From positions 1 to 6,867 of the forward strand of contig JAHFFU010000055.1 of the NCBI GenBank assembly GCA_023247835.1: 6,867 bases of DNA, written 5' to 3'. The notes under the pieces are model-generated. The model saw nothing but the letters and a program-made list of their open reading frames with translations. It searched no databases and was not told the origin of the DNA. Position 1 is the first letter of the stretch. The number at the start of each line of letters is the position of its first letter. This DNA is from Candidatus Bathyarchaeota archaeon. Lineage in GTDB: Archaea > Thermoproteota > Bathyarchaeia > 40CM-2-53-6 > FEN-987. The position numbers and the translations under genes were made by a program. Of the stretch, positions 1 through 4,953 are shown piece by piece.

Positions 1-213
1 CCGAAGGATTTCCACAAGCATGAACACTACATCTTCATGGACTATGTGCTGAAAGCGAAGAGTTCCAAGGTGGTTTTGGATGGGCGGGAGCTTCAGGAGT
101 ATGTTTGGGTTAGGCCTGAGAAGGCTTTGAAGTTGGATTTAGAGGAGTATACGAGAAACTTCGTTCTCAGATACTTGGACAAATATGGGAAAGGCCAGAG
201 TAAGCAGGATTAG
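1..213 (+). CDS. Nudix-like hydrolase, C-terminal part (5' end outside window)
   Basis: The frame is open from base 1 to a TAG at 211-213 and gives 70 residues. The segment FHKHEHYIFMDYVLKAKS, followed by EYVWVRPEKALKLDLEEYTR and a terminal helix ending in RYLDKYGKGQSKQD, follows the usual end of Nudix hydrolases: a beta strand, a Trp in a W-x-x-P-E-x-A-L context, then a helix beginning T/S-R. The Nudix box itself (GX5EX7REUXEEXGU) would lie upstream of the window, so catalysis and substrate cannot be judged. The family hydrolyses nucleoside diphosphates linked to another moiety. The last codons overlap a minus-strand open frame at 210-338. The family assignment rests on the C-terminal pattern only. 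Confidence 0.6.
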   Translation, partial: PKDFHKHEHYIFMDYVLKAKSSKVVLDGRELQEYVWVRPEKALKLDLEEYTRNFVLRYLDKYGKGQSKQD

Positions 214-338
214 CCTGCGGCCTTGGGGAGTTGTTTGTTGATTGTGGATTGTAGTTGTTGTTGCCTGATGAGTTGGGGTGTGCGGTAGTGGATGTTGACG
301 TATTGTGCGAGGCCTAGGGTGAAGGGCGCAACCCAAAA
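210..338 (-). other. Possible decayed gene remnant, C-terminal-like peptide
   Basis: This 42-codon minus-strand frame has no usable start codon and is bounded upstream by an in-frame stop at 339-341. It contains LGLAQYVNIHYRTPQL followed by a Gln-rich amphipathic tail and ends at a TAA that overlaps the Nudix stop. It reads like the tail of a real protein cut off at its 5' side, but I do not recognise a family. The plus strand here is rich in GTT/TTG, so a chance open frame is quite possible. The rest of 214-429 holds only a weak promoter-like element before the next gene. Confidence 0.2.
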
Positions 339-396
339 TTAAGGGCGACAGAGGCAAGGTAATCGGCTAAACGAAGAGGTAATAGCATCGCAACGA

Positions 397-403
397 CTTA
401 AAG
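397..403 (+). promoter_or_regulatory. Possible box A (TATA-like) for the RelB/RelE pair
   Basis: CTTAAAG is centred about 30 nt upstream of the ATG at 430. That is the spacing expected for an archaeal TATA element driving a leaderless or nearly leaderless transcript. No Shine-Dalgarno precedes the ATG. The call is by position and A/T content only. Confidence 0.3.
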
Positions 404-429
404 ATGGAAAAGCGGATTGTTGAGTTGCC

Positions 430-615
430 ATGTCGAAGCTAATTCTCGAAAGGGAGCTTCATCTGATTAGAGAGAGGCTTGAAGCAATAGAGGAGGTCCT
501 CGGTGAAGAGATGACGGCTGACGATAAGAAAGCGCTTGAAGAAGCGAGTAGGGAGCATCAAGAAGGAAAAACCATCACTTTCAGGCCCGCCCGATCAAGG
601 GCCCGTAAGCGTTGA
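430..615 (+). CDS. Small RelB-like antitoxin
   Basis: This is a 61-residue, highly charged protein. An N-terminal helix (about residues 5-26, LERELHLIRERLEAIEEVLG) is followed by an acidic linker (EEMTADDKKALEEA), then EHQEGKTITF, and a basic Arg/Lys-rich tail. The layout of dimerising helix, then a D/E-x-K-A-L-E-E-A helix, then a short strand with a G-x-x-I/V-T/P motif, is typical of small archaeal antitoxins placed before RelE toxins. The expected role is to bind and neutralise the downstream RelE-like protein and, with it, repress the operon. The stop codon overlaps the toxin start (TTGA, 612-615), indicating translational coupling. No separate DNA-binding fold is evident, so autoregulation may depend on the complex. 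Family identity is inferred mostly from context. Confidence 0.7.
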   Translation: MSKLILERELHLIRERLEAIEEVLGEEMTADDKKALEEASREHQEGKTITFRPARSRARKR

Positions 616-860
616 AAGTATTTCTTTCGCACAGGGCCGCGAAAGCGCTTGATGAAGCACCGTCAGAAACAAGACGGCGGCTTGACGAGAAGATATCTGA
701 GCTCTGCCGAACGCCCTTTCCTGCAGGTTGTAGGAAACTTAGAGGAGCACAAAATTCCTACAGGCTCAGAGTTGGCGACTATAGGATTCTGTACGCGATA
801 CTAACAAAAGACGAAATTCTGGTCTTCAAAATCACTCGACGCGAAACAGCATACCTTTGA
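612..860 (+). CDS. relE: RelE/ParE-superfamily toxin
   Basis: This 82-residue protein has the compact RelE layout: a short strand (KVFLSHRAAKAL), two helices with SETRRRLDEKISEL, the loop P-F-P-A-G-C-R-K-L-R-G, then a strand with YRLRVGDYRILYAI and a final strand VFKITRRETAY. The K-L-x-G...Y-R-x-R-x-G-D-Y-R-x-x-Y signature (about residues 42-61) is characteristic of RelE/YoeB-like mRNA endonucleases, which cleave mRNA in the ribosomal A site. Basic residues R51, R53, R58 and the terminal RR pair with a Tyr near the C-terminus are retained, so the toxin looks intact. I chose the TTG at 612 because it overlaps the antitoxin stop and gives the full first strand. It converges on amrS with 24 nt between them. 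ParE-like gyrase inhibition is the alternative within the superfamily. Confidence 0.82.
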   Translation: MKVFLSHRAAKALDEAPSETRRRLDEKISELCRTPFPAGCRKLRGAQNSYRLRVGDYRILYAILTKDEILVFKITRRETAYL

Positions 861-884
861 TACCAGTGAATCATCAGCTGTGGT

Positions 885-1961
885 TTACATTATTATGGGT
901 ATGAAACGTTCTTCGTTTATCGACTTGCTCAAGTGGCCGACGATGGGGATTTCGTTTCCGCAATATTTGCACCGGTTCTGGTGGTCTAGGTGCCAGCCCG
1001 TTATGTCGAAACCCAAACGTTCCACAACCACAGCCTTGCACTCTGGGCAGTAGGTGTGCTCGAGTGGGTGGCCGGGAACGTTGCCTATGTAAACGTAATT
1101 CAACCCAACCTCTTTGGCGATTGCATGGTGTTTCTCTAATGTTTCTATGGGTGTTGGTGGTAGGTTCATCATTTTGTAGTCTGGGTGGAAGCGTAGGAAG
1201 TGAATCGGTGTATCAGGGCCCAAGTTATCGTACACCCATGAAGAAAGTTTCTTTGCAGCCCCCAGGTCGTCTCCAACCTCTGGGACAATTAGGTCCGTGA
1301 GTTCGATGTGGACCTTGGTCTTGTCACGAGTCTCAAGCAGCGTCTGAAATATCGGCTCCGCGTTCGCGATCCCAATATACTTACGCACGAACCCGGTCTC
1401 CCCGCTCCCCTTGAAATCAACCGTTACGCAATCCAGGAAGTCCCGCATCATAGCAACAGTGTCGGGCGTGTCATATCCGTTCGAGACGAAGATGTTGATG
1501 AGCCCAGCCTTCCGCGCCTCCACTCCTATGTCATGCGCGAACTCCATGAATATAGTCGGCTGGTTGTACGTGTACGCCAACCCCTCACAACGATAACGCT
1601 TCGTCATCTCCACAACCGACTCAGGCGTCGCATCCAAACCCTCAATCTTCCGCCGTTGACTAATGTCGTAGTTCTGACAATATTGGCAGAGCCAATTGCA
1701 ACCTGTCGTGGCGATTGAGAAAATCTTACTCCCAGGCATGTAGTGGGTTACAGGCTTCTTCTCAATGGGGTCAATATGGCCGGCGATTATTTTGCCGTAG
1801 ACGAAGAGCCAGAGTTTTCCGTCGACGTTTCCTCGGATTCCGCAGAGCCCAATCTGTCCTTCTCCAATGTTGCAGTATCGGGCGCAGGCCGTGCATCTAA
1901 CCCTGCCACCGGGGAGTTGCTGGTAGAGTGTTGCCTCTTTACCCGGGGTCATGGCTGCCAT
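885..1961 (-). CDS. amrS: AmmeMemoRadiSam system radical SAM enzyme
   Basis: This 358-residue protein belongs to the COG1180/PflA-like group that accompanies the Memo and AMMECR1 proteins; its physiological substrate is not settled. An N-terminal cysteine cluster (C23, C26, C30, C40) precedes the radical SAM motif GCNWLCQYCQN, with C88, C92 and C95 expected to hold the SAM-binding 4Fe-4S cluster. It continues through a TIM-barrel-like body (TYNQPTIF, FVSNGYDTPD, VTVDFKG, FLRFHPDYKM, YVYIGNVPGH) and ends in a zinc-ribbon-like pair of CxxC motifs (about 305/308 and 331/334). The length is normal and it looks intact. Two starts are possible: ATG at 1961 or the in-frame ATG at 1952. The relic copy at 4849-4901 aligns from the second ATG, which favours 1952. 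The first ATG lies in an inverted repeat (1959-1978). No memo or AMMECR1 gene is in the window. Confidence 0.93.
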   Translation of the reverse strand: MAAMTPGKEATLYQQLPGGRVRCTACARYCNIGEGQIGLCGIRGNVDGKLWLFVYGKIIAGHIDPIEKKPVTHYMPGSKIFSIATTGCNWLCQYCQNYDISQRRKIEGLDATPESVVEMTKRYRCEGLAYTYNQPTIFMEFAHDIGVEARKAGLINIFVSNGYDTPDTVAMMRDFLDCVTVDFKGSGETGFVRKYIGIANAEPIFQTLLETRDKTKVHIELTDLIVPEVGDDLGAAKKLSSWVYDNLGPDTPIHFLRFHPDYKMMNLPPTPIETLEKHHAIAKEVGLNYVYIGNVPGHPLEHTYCPECKAVVVERLGFDITGWHLDHQNRCKYCGNEIPIVGHLSKSINEERFIPIIM

Positions 1962-1978
1962 CCCAATGCACCGGGATG
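1959..1978 (-). promoter_or_regulatory. Inverted repeat covering the first amrS start codon
   Basis: CATCCC at 1959-1964 and GGGATG at 1973-1978 form perfect 6-bp arms around an 8-nt loop. On the mRNA the ATG at 1961-1959 would be paired in the stem, while the second ATG at 1952 stays free. The repeat is visible in the sequence. A role in start-site choice or translational control is inference. Confidence 0.35.
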
Positions 1979-1979
1979 C

Positions 1980-2043
1980 CTGCTTGAATTGGAATCCATC
2001 TGTGTTTTTCTCACTAGGGATATGCTATGGCCTCGGAATAAAC
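1980..2043 (-). repeat. 64-bp amrS-upstream repeat, copy A (diverged direct repeat)
   Basis: Read on the minus strand it begins GTTTATTCCGAGGCC (15/15 identical to copy B at 5149-5135), continues with a TAGYGAGAMA block (8/10 by hand), and ends with a 23-nt block starting CAGATGGATT (19/23 by hand). The middle differs in length by one base between copies. The GTTTATT at its left edge could also be the amrS box A, about 75-80 nt upstream of the ATG. The first triplets also read ERFIPRP then TAG in the amrS frame, so a coding origin cannot be excluded. Confidence 0.7.
2037..2043 (-). promoter_or_regulatory. amrS: Possible box A for amrS
   Basis: GTTTATT on the minus strand resembles an archaeal TATA element and would give a leader of roughly 50 nt before the amrS ATG. 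Its conservation in copy B of the repeat fits a promoter, but shared descent alone explains it equally well. Confidence 0.3.
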
Positions 2044-2076
2044 CGTTCTGTTATAGGCCCCGCTAACTCGTCGTCG

Positions 2077-2092
2077 GACAGGTTAGCCTGTC
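2077..2092 (-). terminator. Small hairpin at the end of the nucleotidyltransferase gene
   Basis: GACAGG-TTAG-CCTGTC is a perfect 6-bp stem with a 4-nt loop, overlapping the TGA stop at 2093-2091. No clear U-tract follows on the minus strand, so this is at best a weak terminator or 3'-end structure. Confidence 0.25.
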
Positions 2093-2687
2093 AGATATCT
2101 TCTCGCCTGATTTCGTCTAGTCTTCGTTTCATTTCATCGAGGTTCTTATTGCTTCCAATAAGGTGGCTGAACACGTCCTCTCCTTTCAGCAAGGCTTCCA
2201 GTATCTTTGCCGTGCTTTCCTTCTTAGCCTTCCTTCGTAATCCTTTCAGGCTGACATGGGTGGTCTTGAGTATTGCTCTGATATCCTCGCGGTCTGTGGC
2301 AGCCCTCTCCACCCGAACGGTGGTTTTAATCATTCTGAGCTTCGCAAGTATTAGCGACTGGGCAGTTTGACAGTAGGTGGGCAGGCCTAGGATATGGGCT
2401 GCTTTCCGCTCAAGTTTTCGGTCGGTGAATATTAGGTCCAAGTAATGTGGACTTTTCGTATCTCCAATGGTAATGATCCTATACGCTGAGCGCCATGTTG
2501 CTTTGAGCTTCTGAAGTTGAACTTTGAGTGCTGCTCTTGTGAGAACTCTCGCCAATACGGCTAGCTCATCCTCGTCGGCATCAATTACAACGTCCAGGTC
2601 CAGGGTAGTCCTCGGACGGCCGTAGTAGCTTGAGGCCAAGGCCCCTGTAAGCATGTACTGTAATCCGCCGCGATTGAAGGCGCTCAC
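2091..2687 (-). CDS. MNT/AbiEii-like nucleotidyltransferase
   Basis: The N-terminal segment MLTGALASSYYGRPRTTLDL shows the nucleotidyltransferase pattern: a G-A/S loop (residues 15-19), G-x-x-R-x-T, then D-x-D at D30 and D32. A third carboxylate is likely at D84 in HYLDLIF. A helical C-terminal half follows, with a TDREDIRAIL segment and a charged end. Such proteins transfer nucleotides; relatives act as toxins (AbiEii) or antitoxins (MNT of HEPN/MNT pairs), and no HEPN partner is present. The only usual start is GTG at 2687, which leaves just 14 residues before the active-site loop. The frame continues upstream for 12 sense codons (reading LDTFSEFVKRVV, a good first helix) to a TAG that ends the preceding small gene. 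Either this protein lost its first helix, starts at a CTG (2720), or is reached by readthrough. Substrate unknown. Confidence 0.8.
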   Translation of the reverse strand: MSAFNRGGLQYMLTGALASSYYGRPRTTLDLDVVIDADEDELAVLARVLTRAALKVQLQKLKATWRSAYRIITIGDTKSPHYLDLIFTDRKLERKAAHILGLPTYCQTAQSLILAKLRMIKTTVRVERAATDREDIRAILKTTHVSLKGLRRKAKKESTAKILEALLKGEDVFSHLIGSNKNLDEMKRRLDEIRREDI

Positions 2688-2719
2688 TACTCTCTTGACG
2701 AACTCCGAAAAGGTATCCA

Positions 2720-2731
2720 GTGTCTAGACAC
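2720..2731. repeat. Perfect 12-bp palindrome over the TAG between two in-frame genes
   Basis: GTGTCTAGACAC is self-complementary and its centre is the TAG (2726-2724) that separates the 55-residue protein from the nucleotidyltransferase frame. It could be an operator-like site or have no function; a hairpin would have almost no loop. Confidence 0.4.
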
Positions 2732-2891
2732 CGTTGTATGGCCTTCGGCCCGCTTGAAATCTACGCCTCAGAATGCGAATCAAGTTCGCATCGGAAATGC
2801 CGGGGTTTTCCTCTCTTACGCCATCAGCACAGATCTGGGTAATGGCATCGACCATGCCAACCGCCACCCCCACCCTTTCCTCCGGCTTCAA
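2724..2891 (-). CDS. 55-residue small protein upstream of the nucleotidyltransferase
   Basis: I do not recognise this family by name. From TTG at 2891 it gives 55 residues: MKPEERVGVA, a Cys-containing helix (AITQICADGVREENPGISD), a second helix ANLIRILRRRF, and a basic end AGRRPYNGV. The pattern of a short helix, then C-A-x-G-x-R-x-x-x-P-G-I-S-x-x-x-L, then a basic helix, looks like a folded conserved protein and not noise. It ends at a TAG in the same frame as the nucleotidyltransferase, whose GTG is 36 nt beyond, so they form one transcription unit. By analogy with two-gene nucleotidyltransferase modules it may be a partner or antitoxin, which is inference. A GGAGG seven bases before the GTG at codon 7 could support a shorter start. 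An in-frame TGA at about 2912 limits extension upstream. Confidence 0.65.
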   Translation of the reverse strand: MKPEERVGVAVGMVDAITQICADGVREENPGISDANLIRILRRRFQAGRRPYNGV

Positions 2892-3011
2892 GTTGTTTGA
2901 AGGCAGATTAATTCACCGAGCATTGAGATGATGAAGTTGAATTAAAATCAAGCTACAGTTGATGGTGCATTCTTTACTAGTCGGTCCTATTCCGGATGTA
3001 ATGGGAAGCTT
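2892..3011. other. Intergenic spacer between divergent genes
   Basis: This 120-bp, A/T-richer stretch lies between the minus-strand small protein and the plus-strand antitoxin pseudogene. It holds TATA-like stretches on both sides (TTTTAATT on the minus strand near 2940-2947, TTTACTA on the plus strand near 2973-2979) that could be divergent promoters. Neither is strong evidence. Confidence 0.3.
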
Positions 3012-3240
3012 ATGGCCGTGACCAAGACTGAATTGCGTAAAGTAATCACAAAGCTCGACGACGTGATGATGGAGCTTCTCCGCCTATGAGTGGCCTTGCT
3101 TCCGGAAGAGCGAGCATCGCCGGAAAAGAAAACTGATCGAGCAAGGCCGACGAGGGATTGAGAATGGTCGCTACGTTACCTTAGGTCAGCTTCGAAAAGA
3201 ACTCGGTGTGGGCCGAAGGTTTATTTCCCACATTTCGTAG
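3012..3240 (+). pseudogene. Decayed small antitoxin gene (RelB-like type), nonsense plus frameshift
   Basis: From ATG 3012 the frame reads MAVTKTELRKVITKLDDVMM then ELLRL and hits TGA at 3087-3089. It resumes in the same frame as VALLPEERASPEKK, and then, after a +1 shift near the GAAAAGAAAACTG run at 3124-3135, continues as LIEQGRRGIENGRYVTLGQL and RKELG to a TAG at 3238-3240. The reassembled product, with an N-terminal coiled helix, a PEE-containing linker and an I-E-x-G-R-Y-V-T-L-x-x-L end, is a coherent small antitoxin of the kind that precedes RelE-like toxins. Two independent lesions make it a pseudogene. No matching toxin follows; the AbrB/PIN pair begins 38 nt later. The tail beyond RKELG overlaps the next promoter and may not be original. 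Confidence 0.7.
3214..3226 (+). promoter_or_regulatory. Likely archaeal promoter (BRE plus box A) of the AbrB/PIN operon
   Basis: CGAAGGTTTATTT has a purine-rich BRE-like stretch followed by TTTATTT. Transcription would start near 3248, giving a leader of about 30 nt to the ATG at 3278. It sits inside the end of the dead antitoxin frame. Confidence 0.5.
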
Positions 3241-3241
3241 G

Positions 3242-3277
3242 GTTCACGTGCCAATTGGCGAATCTGCGTGCGTGAAC
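3242..3277. promoter_or_regulatory. Inverted-repeat cluster upstream of the AbrB antitoxin (putative operator)
   Basis: GTTCACG (3242-3248) and CGTGAAC (3271-3277) are perfect 7-bp inverted arms around a 22-nt spacer. The spacer holds a perfect palindrome GCCAATTGGC (3250-3259), and CACGTG (3245-3250) overlaps the left arm. The right arm abuts the ATG. AbrB-type antitoxins commonly repress their own operon, so this is a reasonable operator candidate. Binding is inferred. Confidence 0.45.
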
Positions 3278-3514
3278 ATGAGCCTCGTTGAAGTTGACTC
3301 TAGGTATCGAGTTACTCTAACAAGTGATGTGCGGAGGTTCGTGGGTGTGAAAAAGGGTCAACGCGTATATGTCGTACCCAGAGGAGACGCCTTCGTAGTA
3401 ATCCCTCTAAAGGAGGATATTGATGCAGAGCTACACAAGTTAATAGGGGATGTCAAATTCGACAGAGCTGCGCGGCGGAAGGCAGAAGCGTTCTTGTTCA
3501 AACAGGCCAGATAA
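3278..3514 (+). CDS. AbrB/MazE-type (SpoVT-AbrB fold) antitoxin
   Basis: This is a 78-residue protein. Residues 3-44 form a swapped-hairpin AbrB DNA-binding domain: VEVDSRYRVTLTSDVRRFVG, then V-K-K-G-Q-R-V-Y-V-V-P, then D-A-F-V-V-I-P-L. The C-terminal part (EDIDAELHKLIGDVKFDRAA and a basic helix) is the usual toxin-binding tail. I chose ATG 3278 over upstream in-frame codons because the AbrB fold begins immediately after it and the added residues read through promoter and operator sequence. The TAA at 3512-3514 abuts the toxin start with no gap. The expected role is to bind DNA as a dimer, neutralise the PIN toxin and repress the operon. Confidence 0.85.
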   Translation: MSLVEVDSRYRVTLTSDVRRFVGVKKGQRVYVVPRGDAFVVIPLKEDIDAELHKLIGDVKFDRAARRKAEAFLFKQAR

Positions 3515-3943
3515 TTGTCATATTTAGCGGAGACCGAGTTCTTACTCTCTCTCAGGCCGAAAGATCGATGGAATAAATTAACCCAGCAGGTTCTTCGAAA
3601 GGCTCACCGCCAAAGGATCCAAATCAATCTCTTAGGATCCGCAATCCAAGAAATGAGGGCTGTACTGTACTCTCAAGGCAAAACCCTCCGGGAAGTATAC
3701 TCCAGCTTTATTTACCTCAAAAGAAAGTTCGCACAGTACGCGGTCCTCGAAGAACCTACTAGCGTTGACGACTACATACTAGCCGACAAACTTCGTGAAG
3801 ATTACTCTAAATTGACGGATTTTGACTCCCTCCATGCAGCGGCTGCGCTCAGCAGGAACGAGACGTTGGTGACTAACGACAAGGTCTACGGACTCTCCGA
3901 GGTCAGGACTGTAACCTTTAGTGAACTAGCAAAGGCTTTGTAA
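3515..3943 (+). CDS. vapC: PIN-domain ribonuclease toxin (VapC-like), partner of AbrB
   Basis: This 142-residue PIN-family protein starts at TTG 3515 directly after the antitoxin stop. The first strand reads MSYLAETEFLLSL, where the usual catalytic Asp is Glu (E6; E8 follows). The other acidic positions are present: E46 in the AIQEM helix, D104 (with D102) in TDFDSLHAAAAL, and D122 in LVTNDKVY. The LHAA and V-T-N-D motifs are typical of PIN toxins, which cleave tRNA or rRNA with Mg2+ or Mn2+. The Glu may be a subfamily trait, since the surrounding motif is otherwise intact. The gene converges with the DUF3368-like gene at 4030. Confidence 0.82.
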   Translation: MSYLAETEFLLSLRPKDRWNKLTQQVLRKAHRQRIQINLLGSAIQEMRAVLYSQGKTLREVYSSFIYLKRKFAQYAVLEEPTSVDDYILADKLREDYSKLTDFDSLHAAAALSRNETLVTNDKVYGLSEVRTVTFSELAKAL

Positions 3944-3953
3944 TATCTTGAAG

Positions 3954-3984
3954 AAACCCTATGCGAACTGTCTAACTAGGGTTT
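3954..3984. terminator. Hairpin between convergent toxin genes (possible bidirectional terminator)
   Basis: AAACCCTA (3954-3961) and TAGGGTTT (3977-3984) are perfect 8-bp arms with a 15-nt loop, in the 86-bp gap between two convergent PIN genes. The symmetric position suits a shared 3'-end structure. Archaeal termination depends mainly on U-tracts, so the function is uncertain. Confidence 0.4.
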
Positions 3985-3990
3985 GGAGGA

Positions 3991-4013
3991 TGCAAGCCGT
4001 TCGGCTGCCTGCA
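3991..4013. terminator. Second, imperfect hairpin in the convergent gap
   Basis: AGCC-GTTC-GGCT forms a short G/C stem, extended by TGCA on both sides across a 3-nt bulge. It follows the 8-bp hairpin by 6 nt. Together they may separate the two convergent operons. Confidence 0.3.
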
Positions 4014-4029
4014 AAATTTCCCCAGCTTG

Positions 4030-4506
4030 CTAAGTTGATAACTTATGCCTCTTGTTAGCCAACTCAGAAATCGCCATCTCTATGTCATGCTTTCTGATTA
4101 GGCCTTTTCGAAGAGCTTCCAACAGAACTGTCCACGTGTTCCAAACTTCAAGCCCATACATCCTGCCTAACATCGTTAGGTTTTTCTCATCAGTGATTAG
4201 CGGTTGCTGCAATGACTTGGCCAAGAGAAGCGTCTGAGCATCAGATTGGGACACATTCTCGTTATCAGCAAGTCTCCTAGACTGTCTAAGTGTCGTAATG
4301 CCAGGTTTCTTGGCAATCATCCAACCGGCCCTTAGTGCCTCCTCAACCAGAACCGCATCAGCGAAGCCTAGACGAATTCCTTCATCGACTGTCTCATACT
4401 TCACAGATGGAACAATGGTTATATTCACAAAGATTTTTTCGAGAAGTTCGAGTTTTCTAATTTGGGCGAGATGTATTAGTGGGCCCGCGTCCGAAACAGC
4501 GGGCAT
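4030..4506 (-). CDS. DUF3368-like PIN-domain toxin, partner of UPF0175
   Basis: This 158-residue protein opens with PAVSDAGPLIHLAQI, the signature of the PIN branch paired with UPF0175. The likely metal ligands are D6, E38 (PSVKYE), D89 (SQSDAQTLLLA) and D106 (LITDEKNLTMLG). It also has K-R/N-type residues after the last Asp and a C-terminal helix bundle (VLLEALRKGLIRKHDIEMAI). Length and motif order are normal. The start ATG is 3 nt after the UPF0175 stop, so translation is coupled. The expected activity is RNA cleavage held in check by the upstream protein. The neighbour on its 3' side converges across two hairpins. Confidence 0.85.
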   Translation of the reverse strand: MPAVSDAGPLIHLAQIRKLELLEKIFVNITIVPSVKYETVDEGIRLGFADAVLVEEALRAGWMIAKKPGITTLRQSRRLADNENVSQSDAQTLLLAKSLQQPLITDEKNLTMLGRMYGLEVWNTWTVLLEALRKGLIRKHDIEMAISELANKRHKLST

Positions 4507-4509
4507 CGA

Positions 4510-4812
4510 TCATTCGCCGTAGTTCTTCCTCATATAGCTACGCACTTGCGCACTGTCCCAGTTGATCTCTACTCCCCTCTCCTCCAGAAGTGATAGAAAG
4601 GTGCGCAAAGGGATTTCCAAGATTTCAGCTGCCCGTTGCGACGTTATCTTGCCCTTCTGATACGCCTGAATCACTCGCTCACGTAGTCCGTCTTCAATAA
4701 ACTCCCTCAACAGGCTGGCTCTGTCGAGGTCGGTCAGAGACTGAACTGTGCTAATTCTACGCGCATCCTTCGCAGATAGTCGTAAAGTCACAATAGCAGT
4801 TTTCTGAGCCAT
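4510..4812 (-). CDS. UPF0175 family antitoxin
   Basis: From ATG 4812 this gives 100 residues. Residues about 5-45 (AIVTLRLSAKDARRI and RASLLREFIEDGLRER) resemble a ribbon-helix-helix-like N-terminus. Residues 47-80 (IQAYQKGKITSQRAAEIL, then LRTFLSLLEERGVEIN) are the diagnostic UPF0175 helix-turn-helix: A-Y-x-x-G-K-I-T/S-x-x-R-A-A-E-x-L. The frame stays open a further 76 codons upstream to a GTG near 5040, but those codons are relics of amrS and pyk, so the ATG at 4812 is the real start. An inverted repeat at 4830-4846 sits where a leaderless promoter would be. The expected role is antitoxin to the downstream PIN protein and operon repressor. Confidence 0.85.
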   Translation of the reverse strand: MAQKTAIVTLRLSAKDARRISTVQSLTDLDRASLLREFIEDGLRERVIQAYQKGKITSQRAAEILEIPLRTFLSLLEERGVEINWDSAQVRSYMRKNYGE

Positions 4813-4829
4813 GAGACAAACACATGTTC

Positions 4830-4846
4830 GTATTACATTGGAATAC
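4830..4846. promoter_or_regulatory. Putative operator/promoter of the UPF0175-PIN operon
   Basis: GTATTACATTGGAATAC has inverted 5-bp arms GTATT/AATAC with a 7-bp spacer, 18-34 nt upstream of the ATG at 4812. That interval would contain the TATA element of a leaderless minus-strand transcript, so a protein bound here could block initiation. Confidence 0.4.
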
Positions 4847-4848
4847 AT

Positions 4849-4901
4849 AACCATTCCGCCGGGTAGTTGTTCGTAAAGAAGCGCCTTTTTTCCACAGTCA
4901 T
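4849..4901 (-). pseudogene. amrS: Relic of the amrS 5' end
   Basis: On the minus strand ATG at 4901 is followed, after a one-base frame change, by KKALLYEQLPGGMV. This matches KEATLYQQLPGGRV at residues 8-21 of the intact amrS. The next residues (MYSN) lack the first cysteines of the family and the similarity stops, about 17 codons in all. It lies immediately upstream of the UPF0175 operator and stays in frame with that gene. It is too short to make an enzyme. Confidence 0.75.
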
Positions 4902-4953
4902 GATTGGAATGGCCCCTATCCTTAGAATTGGCCCATTGGGGGACCTGCGGTTT

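Noticed and set aside
1064..2370. Several plus-strand open frames of 60-139 codons across amrS and the nucleotidyltransferase
   Set aside because: They are antisense shadows of two well-supported minus-strand genes and have no recognisable motifs.
3087..3089. In-frame TGA in the antitoxin-like gene as a selenocysteine codon
   Set aside because: A separate +1 shift follows about 40 nt later, the protein type is not a selenoprotein, and no SECIS-like element was apparent.
3206..3277. Upstream start for the AbrB antitoxin
   Set aside because: The added 24 residues are translated promoter and operator sequence; the AbrB domain begins right after the ATG at 3278.
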